A DNA stretch of 54,043 bases, from NCBI RefSeq assembly GCF_021732705.1, contig NZ_JAKFUM010000026.1, forward strand, positions 1 to 54,043, read 5' to 3'. Source of the stretch: Nevskia sp. Lineage in GTDB: Bacteria > Pseudomonadota > Gammaproteobacteria > Nevskiales > Nevskiaceae. Below are positions 7,856-16,932 of the stretch, piece after piece. The notes below the pieces were generated by a model. That model made no database searches, was not told where the DNA came from, and saw nothing but the letters and a program-made list of their open reading frames with translations. Made by a program: the position numbers and the translations under genes. The number at the start of each line of letters is the position of its first letter. The stretch's first letter is position 1.

Positions 7856-8479
7856 ATGACAACAACAATAACAGAGGGTGCCCCGTCGGCTCCCGCAGTC
7901 TGGCTGCCTCCGGCCGTGCTGACATTGATATCGACCCTGCTCGCACTCGGCGGCGATCCGGTGGAGCGGCTGCTGCGCTACGACCGCGCCGCCGTGCTCG
8001 CTGGCGAATGGTGGCGGCTGCTGACCGGCAACTTCGTCCACCTCGGCGGCTGGCACCTGTTCCTGAACGGCCTGAGCTTCGTGCTGCTCGTGTTCCTGTG
8101 CCCGGAGCGGGTGTCGGCGCGCGAGTGGCTGCTGCGGACCGTGGTGATCGGCACCGGAATGAGTCTCGGCCTGCACTTTTTCGTGCCGTCGCTGGCGACC
8201 TATGTCGGCCTGTCAGGACTGGTCTACGGCCTGTTCGCGCTGGCGTTCGTCCGCCAGACGATAGGTGGGGATCGCCTTGCGGCGGCTTGTCTGGCCTTCC
8301 TCGCGGCGCGTATCGTGTGGGAATTGGTGATCGGCGCGCCAGCTTCCGAAGAGGCCTTGATCGGCGGCGGCGTCGTTGCGGAATCGCACCTTTATGGTGC
8401 GCTCGCCGCGGTGCTCTACGGCGCGGCGCGGGGCGCATTCCGGCGTCCGTCGGCGGCAGGCTCGGGCGCCGCGGCCTAG
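7856..8479 (+). CDS. rrtA: Rhombosortase-like rhomboid intramembrane serine protease
   Basis: This 207-residue polytopic membrane protein carries rhomboid marks. HLGGWHLFLN gives the first-loop histidine and asparagine. GLSG carries the catalytic serine. AESHLYGAL carries the catalytic histidine. Small size and these motifs fit the rhombosortase branch, which in known systems cleaves the GlyGly-CTERM tail of secreted proteins in bacteria with T2SS. It is divergent from the gspG operon with a 43-bp gap. No GlyGly-CTERM substrate is visible in the window. The ATG at 7856 is chosen; an in-frame ATG at 7814 would overlap the gspG start. A generic rhomboid protease is the alternative. Confidence 0.8.
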   Translation: MTTTITEGAPSAPAVWLPPAVLTLISTLLALGGDPVERLLRYDRAAVLAGEWWRLLTGNFVHLGGWHLFLNGLSFVLLVFLCPERVSAREWLLRTVVIGTGMSLGLHFFVPSLATYVGLSGLVYGLFALAFVRQTIGGDRLAAACLAFLAARIVWELVIGAPASEEALIGGGVVAESHLYGALAAVLYGAARGAFRRPSAAGSGAAA

Positions 8480-8574
8480 ATCACCTGCGCGACGCGATGG
8501 GTCCGGATGCCGGTGACGGCACTCGAGAATGCCAAGAACAATTCGAAGAAAAGACAGACCACACGAGTGCTTGA

Positions 8575-9537
8575 ATGAAATATGCCTTGCTGTTCCCGGG
8601 CCAGGGCTCCCAGGAAGTCGGGATGCTGTCGGCGCTGGCCGCCGACCATGCCGTGATCGATGACACGCTGCGCGAAGCATCCGAGGTTCTGGGAAGCGAT
8701 CTGTTCGGTCTGATCCGCAACGGACCCGCCGACGAACTGAACCGCACCCAGCGCACCCAGCCGGCGCTGCTCGCCGCCAGTGTCGCCGTCGCGCGGCTGT
8801 GGCTGGCGCAGGGTCTGCCGGCACCGACCGCGCTCGCCGGTCACAGCCTCGGCGAGTATTCGGCGCTGGTCGTGGCGGGCGCGCTCGACTTCGCCGACGC
8901 ACTGAAGCTGGTCGAACTGCGCGGTGAACTGATGCAGAACGCCGTGCCGATCGGCATCGGTGCAATGGCCGCGGTGATCGGCGTCGAGGACGAGATCGTC
9001 GAAAAGACCTGCGCCGCCTACACCGGCGACGGCGTGCTCGAACCGGCGAACTACAACGCGCCGGGACAGGTGGTGGTTGCCGGCAACAAGGTCGCGATCG
9101 ACTGGCTGATGGCGAACTACAAGAGCCACGGCATCCGCAAGGTGCTGCCGATTCCGGTGTCGGTGCCGTCGCACTGCTCGATGATGCGCGGCGCGGCCGA
9201 GCAGCTCGGCGAACGGCTGCGCGGCGTCGCCATCGGGAAGCCGTCGATTCCGGTGCTGCACAATCTCGATGGCGTGTCCCGCAGCGAGCCGGATGCCATC
9301 CGCAACGCCCTGATCGAACAGCTGTTTCGCCCGGTCCGCTGGTCGCAGACGGTGCGCGCGCTGGATCAGTCCGGCATCCGCGGACTGTTCGAGTGCGGCC
9401 CGGGCAAGGTGCTAGCCGGCATCAACAAGCGCATCGTCGAAGTCGGACCCGACGCCGCGCAGTCGATTTCGCTGGGCGACCCGGAAGGCCTTGCGCTGGC
9501 CCGGGCGCTCTTCCAAACCCAGACGGAGCAGGCATGA
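8575..9537 (+). CDS. fabD: Malonyl-CoA:ACP transacylase FabD
   Basis: FabD transfers malonate from CoA to acyl carrier protein, feeding fatty acid elongation in the cytoplasm. The protein has 320 residues. It shows GQGSQ (9-13), the catalytic serine in GHSLGEY (S91) and the second catalytic residue in VSVPSHCSMM. It is first in the fab cluster; the usual upstream plsX and fabH are not adjacent. The stop overlaps the fabG start as ATGA, and fabG follows on the same strand. Confidence 0.97.
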   Translation: MKYALLFPGQGSQEVGMLSALAADHAVIDDTLREASEVLGSDLFGLIRNGPADELNRTQRTQPALLAASVAVARLWLAQGLPAPTALAGHSLGEYSALVVAGALDFADALKLVELRGELMQNAVPIGIGAMAAVIGVEDEIVEKTCAAYTGDGVLEPANYNAPGQVVVAGNKVAIDWLMANYKSHGIRKVLPIPVSVPSHCSMMRGAAEQLGERLRGVAIGKPSIPVLHNLDGVSRSEPDAIRNALIEQLFRPVRWSQTVRALDQSGIRGLFECGPGKVLAGINKRIVEVGPDAAQSISLGDPEGLALARALFQTQTEQA

Positions 9538-10292
9538 CATCTCCCATCCCCTCGCGCTTCAATGACGGCGCCGTGGCGCTGGTCACCGGCGCCACCCGCG
9601 GCATCGGCCGCGCGATCGCCGACCGGCTGGCCCGCGAAGGCGTGAAGGTCATCGGCACCGCGACCTCCGCGACCGGTGCCGAACAGATCAACGACGCACT
9701 GGCGCCGCACGGCGGTGCCGGCCGCGTGCTCGATGTCCGCGATCCGGCGGCGATCGACGCCCTCGTCGGCGAAGTCGCGAAGGCCTTCGGACCGATCGGC
9801 ATCCTCGTCAACAACGCCGGCGTCACCCGCGATGGCCTGCTGATGCGGATGAAGGACGCCGACTGGTCCGACGTCATCGAAACCGACCTGTCGAGCGTGT
9901 TCCGTCTGTCCCGCGCCGTGGTGCCGGGCATGATGAAGGCGAGGGCGGGGCGGATCATCTCGGTCGGCTCGGTCGTCGGCACGATGGGCAACGGCGGCCA
10001 GACCAATTACGCCGCGGCCAAGGCCGGCCTGATCGGCTTCTCGAAGTCGCTGGCGCGCGAGATCGGCTCGCGCGGGATCACCGTCAATGTCGTCGCGCCC
10101 GGCTTCATCGAAACCGACATGACCAAGGGTCTGAAGGACGAGCAGCGCGCCGCACTGATCGATCAGGCCTCGATCAAGCGCCTTGGTGCCGTCGATGACA
10201 TCGCCGCTGCCGTGGCCTTCCTGGCCTCTGCCGATGCCGCCTACGTGACCGGCGAGACGCTGCACGTCAACGGCGGCATGTACATGATCTGA
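9534..10292 (+). CDS. fabG: 3-oxoacyl-ACP reductase FabG
   Basis: FabG is a short-chain dehydrogenase that reduces 3-oxoacyl-ACP with NADPH. The 252-residue protein has the nucleotide-binding TGATRGIG (18-25), NNAG (93-96), and the catalytic triad S146, Y159 and K163 in SVVGTMGNGGQTNYAAAK. The start ATG overlaps the fabD stop. The gene is followed by a strong stem-loop and then acpP. Confidence 0.97.
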   Translation: MTSPIPSRFNDGAVALVTGATRGIGRAIADRLAREGVKVIGTATSATGAEQINDALAPHGGAGRVLDVRDPAAIDALVGEVAKAFGPIGILVNNAGVTRDGLLMRMKDADWSDVIETDLSSVFRLSRAVVPGMMKARAGRIISVGSVVGTMGNGGQTNYAAAKAGLIGFSKSLAREIGSRGITVNVVAPGFIETDMTKGLKDEQRAALIDQASIKRLGAVDDIAAAVAFLASADAAYVTGETLHVNGGMYMI

Positions 10293-10307
10293 CTGGGTTT
10301 TCGAGCG

Positions 10308-10338
10308 TCGGACCATGACCCTGCAAGGTCTGGTCCGA
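10308..10338 (+). terminator. Stem-loop after fabG, probable terminator or attenuator
   Basis: TCGGACCA and GACC pair with GGTC and TGGTCCGA around a CTGCAA loop, giving about 12 base pairs with one bulged T. The stem is followed by GGCCTTTG, only a weak T-run. It lies between fabG and the acpP promoter region, where partial termination before the highly expressed acpP would be sensible. Confidence 0.6.
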
Positions 10339-10379
10339 GGCCTTTGTGCGCTGGCTGGCAGCAGGCGGCGCGAATCTCT

Positions 10380-10385
10380 TACACT
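10380..10385 (+). promoter_or_regulatory. Candidate -10 element upstream of acpP
   Basis: TACACT lies about 39 bases before the acpP ATG, downstream of the fabG stem-loop. No good -35 hexamer is seen at the right spacing. A separate acpP promoter is expected from the expression needs of this protein, but the assignment is weak. A good ribosome binding site (GAGGGAG) precedes the ATG at 10424. Confidence 0.35.
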
Positions 10386-10423
10386 AGCCGCGTTTTTCGC
10401 CCCATAACTCCGAGGGAGTCCCG

Positions 10424-10669
10424 ATGAGCAGTCTTGAAGAAAAAGTCAAAAAGATCATTGCCGAACAGTTGTCGGTCGCCGAGAACCAGATCACCCCGAC
10501 GGCGTCGTTCGTTGAAGATCTCGGCGCCGACTCGCTCGACACCGTTGAACTCGTGATGGCTCTCGAAGAAGAATTCGAAATCGACATCCCGGATGAAGAA
10601 GCCGAGAAGATCGTGACCTTCACCGACGTGCTGAACTACATCAAGGCACACACCAATCAGGCCTCGTAA
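10424..10669 (+). CDS. acpP: Acyl carrier protein
   Basis: AcpP carries growing acyl chains on a phosphopantetheine arm. The 81-residue acidic protein has the attachment serine S37 in the universal motif [18 protein letters not shown]. It is flanked by fabG and fabF as in most Proteobacteria. Codon use and the strong Shine-Dalgarno sequence suggest high expression. Confidence 0.98.
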   Translation: MSSLEEKVKKIIAEQLSVAENQITPTASFVEDLGADSLDTVELVMALEEEFEIDIPDEEAEKIVTFTDVLNYIKAHTNQAS

Positions 10670-10718
10670 AGCGCCCTGATTCGCGGCAAAACCCTCCATC
10701 ACTTCTGCTTCCGGGCTC

Positions 10719-11960
10719 ATGACGCAACGTCGCGTGGTCGTTACCGGCCTCGGTATTGTCTCGCCGGTCGGGTCGGACCTGAAAACCGCCTGGTCCAACA
10801 TCCTGTCCGGCTACAGCGGCATCAAGCCGATCACTGCCTATGACTGCTCGACCTACCCGACGCGTTTCGCCGGGCTGGTCGAAGGCTTTGATGCGGTCAG
10901 CTGGATGGGCCCGAAGGAAGTGCGCCGCAACGACCCGTTCATCCATTACGGTGTCGGCGCGGCCAAGATGGCAGTGATCGATTCCGGAATTGAAATCACC
11001 GATGCCAACCGCGAACGCATCGCGGTGACCATCGGCTCCGGCATCGGCGGCATCGGCACGATCGAGGAGCAGTGCATGCTGCTCAACGGTGCCGGTGGCG
11101 TGAAGAAGGTTTCCCCGTTCTTCGTGGCCGGCTCGATCATCAACATGGTGTCGGGCGCGGTTTCGATCGATCTGGGGGTCAACGGGCCGAGTTTCGGGCT
11201 CGTTTCAGCCTGCACCACCGCCGCTCACTCGATCGGCATGGCGCAGCGCATGATTGCCTATGGCGATGCCGACATCGCCATCGCCGGCGGTGCCGAAGCG
11301 GGCTCAGCCCCCGCTGGCGTCGCCGGTTTCTGTGCCTCGCGGGCACTCAGTACCCGCAACGACTCGCCGCAGACGGCGAGCCGCCCGTGGGATCGCGATC
11401 GTGACGGCTTCGTCCTCGGCGACGGTGCCGGTGTGCTGGTCCTCGAGGAGTACGAGCACGCGAAACGGCGTGGCGCCCGTATCTATGCCGAAATCATCGG
11501 TTTCGGCATGACCAGCGACGCCTTCCACATCACCCAGCCGGTGCCGGGTGCGCCGCAGGTGGCGCGCTGCATGGTCAACGCCATGCGCGATGCCAAGATC
11601 AACCCGTCGGACGTCGACCACGTCAACGCCCACGCGACATCGACCCCGCTGGGCGATGTCGCCGAAAGCGATGCCATCAAGTCGGCACTCGGCGAGCACG
11701 CGAAGAACGTCGCGATCAGCGGCACCAAGTCGATGACCGGGCACCTGCTCGGTGCGGCCGGCGGCATCGAAGCGATCTTTTCGGTGCTGGCGATCCGCGA
11801 CAACGTCGCGCCGCCGACGATCAACCTCGAGAATCCGGACGAAGGCTGCGATCTCGACTACACGCCGGGCCAGCCGCGCCAGCGCAAGATCGACGTCGTG
11901 ATCTCGAATTCGTTCGGCTTCGGCGGCACCAACGGCACTCTGGTGTTTCGCCGCATCTGA
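10719..11960 (+). CDS. fabF: 3-oxoacyl-ACP synthase II FabF
   Basis: FabF condenses malonyl-ACP with acyl-ACP in chain elongation. The protein has 413 residues with the thiolase-fold Cys-His-His triad: C165 in SACTTAAHS, H305 in NAHATSTPLGD and H342 in SMTGHLLGAAGG. The C-terminal NSFGFGGTNGTLVF motif is also present. It follows acpP after 49 bp and leads into the folate genes. Confidence 0.97.
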   Translation: MTQRRVVVTGLGIVSPVGSDLKTAWSNILSGYSGIKPITAYDCSTYPTRFAGLVEGFDAVSWMGPKEVRRNDPFIHYGVGAAKMAVIDSGIEITDANRERIAVTIGSGIGGIGTIEEQCMLLNGAGGVKKVSPFFVAGSIINMVSGAVSIDLGVNGPSFGLVSACTTAAHSIGMAQRMIAYGDADIAIAGGAEAGSAPAGVAGFCASRALSTRNDSPQTASRPWDRDRDGFVLGDGAGVLVLEEYEHAKRRGARIYAEIIGFGMTSDAFHITQPVPGAPQVARCMVNAMRDAKINPSDVDHVNAHATSTPLGDVAESDAIKSALGEHAKNVAISGTKSMTGHLLGAAGGIEAIFSVLAIRDNVAPPTINLENPDEGCDLDYTPGQPRQRKIDVVISNSFGFGGTNGTLVFRRI

Positions 11961-12001
11961 CCGTTCCGTCGCCGGTCTCCGGCGGCGTGCCGGCAGCCCT
12001 G

Positions 12002-13336
12002 ATGTCGAATCCGGTGTCGAATCCGATGTTGACGCGCGATCTGCCTGCCACGCTGGACCTGCTGGCACTGCATCGTCTCGATCCCGCGCGCTATCCGTTC
12101 CTGCTGCAGAGTGCCGCCGCGCATCCGCAGGCCGGGCGTTACGACATCCTGTTCGCGTTTCCGGGCGAGGTCGTCGATTCGCGCTCCGGCGACTTCTTCG
12201 CGGCGCTCGATCGCGCCGCCGCCGACACGGCCGTTGCGGACGACAGTGGCCTGCCATTCACCGGCGGCTGGTTCCTGCTGCTTGGCTACGAGGCGGCGCG
12301 GCAGGTCGAAACCCGACTGCTGCTGCCCGATTCGCCGTATCGACTGCCGGATGCGCTGGCCGTGCGCTGCACGGGCGCGGTCATCGTCGATCGCGTCGCC
12401 GGGCGCACGCTCGCGCTGGTCGAGGACGATGCGCAGGCCCTGGACCAGATCGAACGCGATGCGCGGGCAGCCATGCCGGACTCGGCAATCGACTTGAAGA
12501 AGCCCGTGCAAAGGGTTGAAGTCATTGAGGAAGCGGACGATCGATTCGTCGGCGGCGTCGAGCGCATCCTGCGCTACCTGCAGGCCGGTGACATCTTTCA
12601 GGCGAACCTGTCGCGGCGTTGGCAGGGGCGGTTCGACGGCACCGTCGACCCCGCCGCGCTCTATCAGCGCCTGCGTCGGACCAATCCGGCGCCCTTTGCC
12701 GGGCTCGCGCACTGGCGCGGCAGCACCGTGCTGAGTTCGTCGCCGGAGCGGCTGATCGAGATCGACGGCGGTCTCGCGCAGACCCGCCCGATTGCCGGCA
12801 CCCATGCCCGACGCGACGGCGAGGACGTGCGCGACCGCGCCGCCCTGCGCGGCAGCCTGAAGGAACGCGCCGAGCACGTCATGCTGATCGACCTCGAACG
12901 CAATGACCTCGGCCGCGTCTGTGTGCCCGGCACGGTCGAGGTCAGCGAGCTGATGACGATCGAAAGCTACGCCCACGTTCACCATATCGTCTCCAACATC
13001 CGCGGCCGCCTGCGGACGGGCATCGGGCCGGGCGCCGCGCTGAAGGCGGTGTTTCCCGGCGGCACGATCACCGGCGCGCCGAAGGTGCGGGCGATGGAAA
13101 TCATCGCCGAGCTCGAAGGCGAGGGCCGCGGGCCGTACACCGGCGCGATGGGCTATCTGTCGCGCAGCGGGCGGCTCGACACCAACATCCTGATCCGTAC
13201 CCTCGTCTGCGAAGACGATCAGGTGTCGTTCCGCGCCGGGGCCGGCATCGTCGCGGATTCGAAGCCGCTGGCCGAACTCGCCGAAACTCGCGCCAAGGCG
13301 CGCGGCCTGCTGCTGGCGCTGGGAGCGACCCCATGA
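12002..13336 (+). CDS. pabB: Aminodeoxychorismate synthase component I PabB
   Basis: PabB aminates chorismate to 4-amino-4-deoxychorismate for p-aminobenzoate and folate synthesis, using ammonia from PabA. The chorismate-binding domain shows QANLSRR, SSSPERLIEI, TRPIAGTHAR, VMLIDLERNDLGRVC, GTITGAPKVRAMEII and GPYTGAMGYLS. The start is ambiguous: GTG at 11987, ATG at 12002 or ATG at 12026. TGTCGAATCCG is directly repeated there. I choose 12002 (444 residues). The stop overlaps pabC. Anthranilate synthase component I is the alternative, made unlikely by the pabC partner. Confidence 0.92.
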   Translation: MSNPVSNPMLTRDLPATLDLLALHRLDPARYPFLLQSAAAHPQAGRYDILFAFPGEVVDSRSGDFFAALDRAAADTAVADDSGLPFTGGWFLLLGYEAARQVETRLLLPDSPYRLPDALAVRCTGAVIVDRVAGRTLALVEDDAQALDQIERDARAAMPDSAIDLKKPVQRVEVIEEADDRFVGGVERILRYLQAGDIFQANLSRRWQGRFDGTVDPAALYQRLRRTNPAPFAGLAHWRGSTVLSSSPERLIEIDGGLAQTRPIAGTHARRDGEDVRDRAALRGSLKERAEHVMLIDLERNDLGRVCVPGTVEVSELMTIESYAHVHHIVSNIRGRLRTGIGPGAALKAVFPGGTITGAPKVRAMEIIAELEGEGRGPYTGAMGYLSRSGRLDTNILIRTLVCEDDQVSFRAGAGIVADSKPLAELAETRAKARGLLLALGATP

Positions 13337-14163
13337 GCGCGCCGCGGGCCATCCGCTGGAACGGCGCGGCCGTCGATGCGATTCCGGCAACCAGCCGCGG
13401 GCTGCACTACGGCGACGGTGTTTTTCGCACGATGCTGCAGATTGTCGGCACGATCGTCGATGTTGACGCACAGATCGCGAAACTTCGGCATGACGCGACG
13501 GCGCTCGGTCTCGTGCCGCCGGCGCTCGACGCGCTGCGCAGCGAGCTTGCGTCGGTGGCCGATCTCGGCGATGCCACGGTCAAGCTGCTGCTGATCCGCG
13601 CCGGCAGCGGACGCGGCTATCGCCCGGAAACCGACGAGGCGGACCGTCTGCTGCTCGCCTACGAGCCACCGCGAGCCGCGACGACCACGCCGTTCGACGG
13701 GCTGCGGGTGATCCGCTCGCCGGTGACGATGGCCGCCCAGCCGCGTCTCGCCGGAATCAAGCACCTGAACCGGCTTGAGCAGGTGCTGGCCAGCCGCGAC
13801 TGGCCGGACGGCACCGACGACGCCATCCTCGGCGACGACCGCGGCGTACCGGTCTGTGCGACGCGCGGCAACGTGTTCTGGGTGCAGGACGGCCGGCTGA
13901 ACACGCCGGCGATCGATCGCTGCGGCGTGGCGGGCGTCATGCGGGACAAGGTGCTCGCGGCGGCCGAGGCGCTCGATCTGCCGTGCCGGATCGCGGCGCA
14001 GCCGTGGCCGCTGCTGATGGCGGCCGACGAAGCCTTCCTGTGCAACAGCCTGCGCGGCATCCAGCCCATCCAGCGGCTCGACGACCGCCTGTTCGGCGCA
14101 CCCGGTCCGGTGACCCGACGCTTGATCCGCCATCTCGCGCATCCGACACTGCCTTCACGATGA
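13333..14163 (+). CDS. pabC: Aminodeoxychorismate lyase PabC
   Basis: PabC is a fold-type IV PLP enzyme that splits aminodeoxychorismate into p-aminobenzoate and pyruvate. The protein has 276 residues, with the PLP lysine K143 in GIKHLNRLEQV and the family motifs GLHYGDGVFRT and TRGNVFWV. It is coupled to pabB by an ATGA overlap and to mltG by another. The order pabC-mltG-tmk-holB is conserved in Gammaproteobacteria. Confidence 0.95.
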   Translation: MSAPRAIRWNGAAVDAIPATSRGLHYGDGVFRTMLQIVGTIVDVDAQIAKLRHDATALGLVPPALDALRSELASVADLGDATVKLLLIRAGSGRGYRPETDEADRLLLAYEPPRAATTTPFDGLRVIRSPVTMAAQPRLAGIKHLNRLEQVLASRDWPDGTDDAILGDDRGVPVCATRGNVFWVQDGRLNTPAIDRCGVAGVMRDKVLAAAEALDLPCRIAAQPWPLLMAADEAFLCNSLRGIQPIQRLDDRLFGAPGPVTRRLIRHLAHPTLPSR

Positions 14164-15287
14164 CGGCTGCCCCGAACCCAGGATCGAAAAGACGATCGAC
14201 GCCACGCTTCGCCGCGCTGCGCCGCCTGCTGCGCGGAGCGATCGTGCTGGCGATCGCAGCCGGTGTGCTGGCCTGGGATCTCGATCGGCAGCTCGACCAG
14301 CCGCTGGCGCTACAGCAGGCTGCAACGTTCGAGATCGCCCCGGGCAGCGGCCTGAACCGGATCGTCACCGCCGCGCGCGAGCAGGGGCTGTTCGCCAGCG
14401 CCCGGCAATCCGCCTACCTCGCGATCTACGCCCGGTTCAGCGGCCAGGCCGGCCGGATCAAGGCCGGCGAATATCGGCTGGAACCGGGCCTGACGCCGCG
14501 GACCCTGCTGCAGCTGTGGGATTCCGGCAAGACCGTGCTGCACGAGCTGCGGCTGATCGAAGGCTGGCGCTTTGCCGATGCGCTGAAAACCGTTCGGCAA
14601 TCGCCGGACCTGACGCAGACGCTCGATGCCGCGGCGACGCCGGCCGATGCCATGCGGGCGCTCGGCCGCGACGGTCAGGCGCCGGAAGGTCTGCTGTTTC
14701 CCGATACCTACCGCTTCCAGAAAGGCATGACGGATGTCGCCTTTCTGCGCAACGCGATCGCCGAGCAGGAGCGGGTGCTCGGCGAGGAGTGGGCGAAGCG
14801 CGCGCCGAACCTGCCGTACGACAGCCCGCAGCAGGCGCTGACGATGGCCTCGATCATCGAGAAGGAAACCGGCACGGCGGCCGAGCGCGCCGAGATCGCC
14901 GGCGTGTTCGTGCGCCGGCTACGGCTCGGCATGCGGCTGCAGACCGATCCGACCGTGATCTACGGCATCGGCGAGGCCTACGACGGCAACATCCGCAGTC
15001 GCGACCTGCTGGCCGACACGCCCTACAACACCTACACCCGCGATGGCCTGCCGCCGACGCCGATCTGTCTCGCCGGGCGCGAAGCGATCCGCGCCGCGCT
15101 GCAGCCGGCCGATGGCAATGCGCTGTACTTCGTGGCCCGCGGCGACGGCAGCCACCAGTTTTCCGCGACGCTCGACGAGCACAACGCGGCGGTGCAGCGG
15201 TTCCAGCTGCGATCCGGCCGATCGTCGACGGCAGCACCGGCGGCATCCGGCACAAGACCCGGCGCCGCCGCGCGGAGATTGCGATGA
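14160..15287 (+). CDS. mltG: Endolytic murein transglycosylase MltG
   Basis: MltG is an inner-membrane enzyme that cuts nascent glycan strands and sets their length. The 375-residue protein has a basic N-terminus, one transmembrane helix (about 25-40), a LysM-like region and the YceG catalytic domain. The catalytic glutamate is E234 in ASIIEKETG, and LQTDPTVIYG and YNTYTRDGLPPTPI follow as family motifs. ATGA overlaps on both sides couple it to pabC and tmk. Confidence 0.96.
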   Translation: MTAAPNPGSKRRSTPRFAALRRLLRGAIVLAIAAGVLAWDLDRQLDQPLALQQAATFEIAPGSGLNRIVTAAREQGLFASARQSAYLAIYARFSGQAGRIKAGEYRLEPGLTPRTLLQLWDSGKTVLHELRLIEGWRFADALKTVRQSPDLTQTLDAAATPADAMRALGRDGQAPEGLLFPDTYRFQKGMTDVAFLRNAIAEQERVLGEEWAKRAPNLPYDSPQQALTMASIIEKETGTAAERAEIAGVFVRRLRLGMRLQTDPTVIYGIGEAYDGNIRSRDLLADTPYNTYTRDGLPPTPICLAGREAIRAALQPADGNALYFVARGDGSHQFSATLDEHNAAVQRFQLRSGRSSTAAPAASGTRPGAAARRLR

Positions 15288-15922
15288 CGGCAGGCGCGAC
15301 GCCGCCGCGCGGCCGCTTCATCGTGCTCGAAGGCGGCGAAGGCGGCGGCAAGACCACGCAGTCGCTCGCGCTGCGCGACGCGCTGACGGCACGGGGCCGC
15401 AGCGTGGTGCTGACGCGCGAGCCCGGCGGCTCGCCACTGGCGGAGGCGATCCGCAACCTCGTGCTCGGCGACTGGCCGGAAGGGGTCGATGCCGTGACCG
15501 AGGTGCTGCTGATCTTCGCGGCGCGCGCCGCGCATCTGCATGCGACGATCAAGCCGGCGCTGGCGTCTGGCCGCGACGTGATCTGCGATCGCTTCGTCGA
15601 TGCCAGCTACGCCTATCAGGGTGCCGGGCGGGGTCTCGGGGCTGCGCGCATCGCCGAGCTCGAAACCTTCGTGCTCGGCGATTTCCGGCCGGACCGCGTG
15701 CTGGTGCTCGACGTGCCGCCGGAGACTGGTGTCGCCCGTATCGCGGCGCGCGGTGGCAACAATCGCTTCGACGCCGAATCGCTCGAATTCATGCGCCGTG
15801 TGCGTCAGGCCTATCTCGACCGCGCCGCATTGGCGCCGGCGCGCTATGCCGTGGTCGATGCCGCACGTGCCCCTGACATCGTCACTGCCGATTTGCTGCG
15901 CCACCTCGCCGAACTGCCATGA
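15284..15922 (+). CDS. tmk: Thymidylate kinase
   Basis: Tmk phosphorylates dTMP to dTDP. The 212-residue protein shows the P-loop EGGEGGGKTTQ (16-26), the REPGGSPLAE motif, the DRFVDASYAYQG segment (DRY-type motif) and the LID-region RGGNNRFDAE. ATGA overlaps join it to mltG and holB. Confidence 0.97.
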   Translation: MTAGATPPRGRFIVLEGGEGGGKTTQSLALRDALTARGRSVVLTREPGGSPLAEAIRNLVLGDWPEGVDAVTEVLLIFAARAAHLHATIKPALASGRDVICDRFVDASYAYQGAGRGLGAARIAELETFVLGDFRPDRVLVLDVPPETGVARIAARGGNNRFDAESLEFMRRVRQAYLDRAALAPARYAVVDAARAPDIVTADLLRHLAELP

Positions 15923-16932
15923 CCCGCCCGCCAAAACCGTTTCCGTGGCAGCGCGAGGTCTGGGCGCAACTGGTCGCGGCCCAGCGCGAGGATCGCCTCG
16001 GTCACGCGCTGTTGCTGGCCGGCCCGGCCGGGTCCGGCAAGAAGCATTTCGCGTACTGCGTGGCGTCGGCGCTGTGGTGCAGGCAGCCGGATGCCGACGG
16101 CGCCGGCTGTGGCGGCTGCCCGGATTGCCGGCAGGTGCAGTCGGAGGCGCATTCCGGCTACTTCCTGCTGCGGGTGGAGGAAGACAAGCGCGACATCTCG
16201 ATCGAGGCGGTGCGCGAACTGAGCGAGAAGCTGACCTTCACCGCGCACGATGGCCGCGCCAAGGTCGCGGTGATCGATCCGGTCGATGCGCTGAACGTCA
16301 ACGGCGTCAACGCGCTGCTGAAGACGATCGAGGAACCGTCGCCCGGCAGTCATCTGCTGCTGATCACCGAGCGACCGCAGGCGCTGACCGCGACCTTGCG
16401 CAGCCGCTGCCAGCGCATCCGGCTGGCCGCACCGCCGCCGGATCTGGCGCTGACCTGGCTCGGCACCGAGACCGGTGGCAGCGTGCCGGCGGATCATCTG
16501 GCGCTGGCGCTGGAGGTCGCGTTCGGTGCACCGTTGCGCGCCGCCGAACTGCTCGCCGACAAGGGCCTGGAGCTTCGCTTGGGCTGGCAGCGGGCGATGC
16601 TCGACCTCGCCGCCAGCAAGGCCGAACCGCTGGCCGTGGCCGACGCGATCGGCAAGGATGGGGCGATCGACTGGGTGCAGTGGCTGTTCGGATGGCTGAC
16701 GATGCTGATGCGCGCGCGCGTCGCGCCATCGACGGCCGGCGATCCGGCCGTGGCCGTGCTGGCCGCGCGGCTGCCGGCGGAACTGCTCGATCGCTACATC
16801 GCCGAAGTGCAGACCGCGCTGTACGGCGTGCGCGGCGCCGCCGACAAGCGGCTGATCCTCGACGGTCTTCTGATCGGCTGGCTGGGCCTGCTTGCGCGGG
16901 CCGGACGCGCTCCGCAGAATGCCGCCGCATGA
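15919..16932 (+). CDS. holB: DNA polymerase III subunit delta prime
   Basis: HolB is a clamp-loader subunit. The 337-residue AAA+ protein has a P-loop-like GPAGSGKKHF, the zinc-binding cysteines in WCRQPDADGAGCGGCPDC, the SRC motif (LRSRCQRI) and NALLKTIEEPSPG. It lies between tmk and pilZ, with ATGA overlaps at both joints, as in Pseudomonas. Confidence 0.95.
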   Translation: MTRPPKPFPWQREVWAQLVAAQREDRLGHALLLAGPAGSGKKHFAYCVASALWCRQPDADGAGCGGCPDCRQVQSEAHSGYFLLRVEEDKRDISIEAVRELSEKLTFTAHDGRAKVAVIDPVDALNVNGVNALLKTIEEPSPGSHLLLITERPQALTATLRSRCQRIRLAAPPPDLALTWLGTETGGSVPADHLALALEVAFGAPLRAAELLADKGLELRLGWQRAMLDLAASKAEPLAVADAIGKDGAIDWVQWLFGWLTMLMRARVAPSTAGDPAVAVLAARLPAELLDRYIAEVQTALYGVRGAADKRLILDGLLIGWLGLLARAGRAPQNAAA

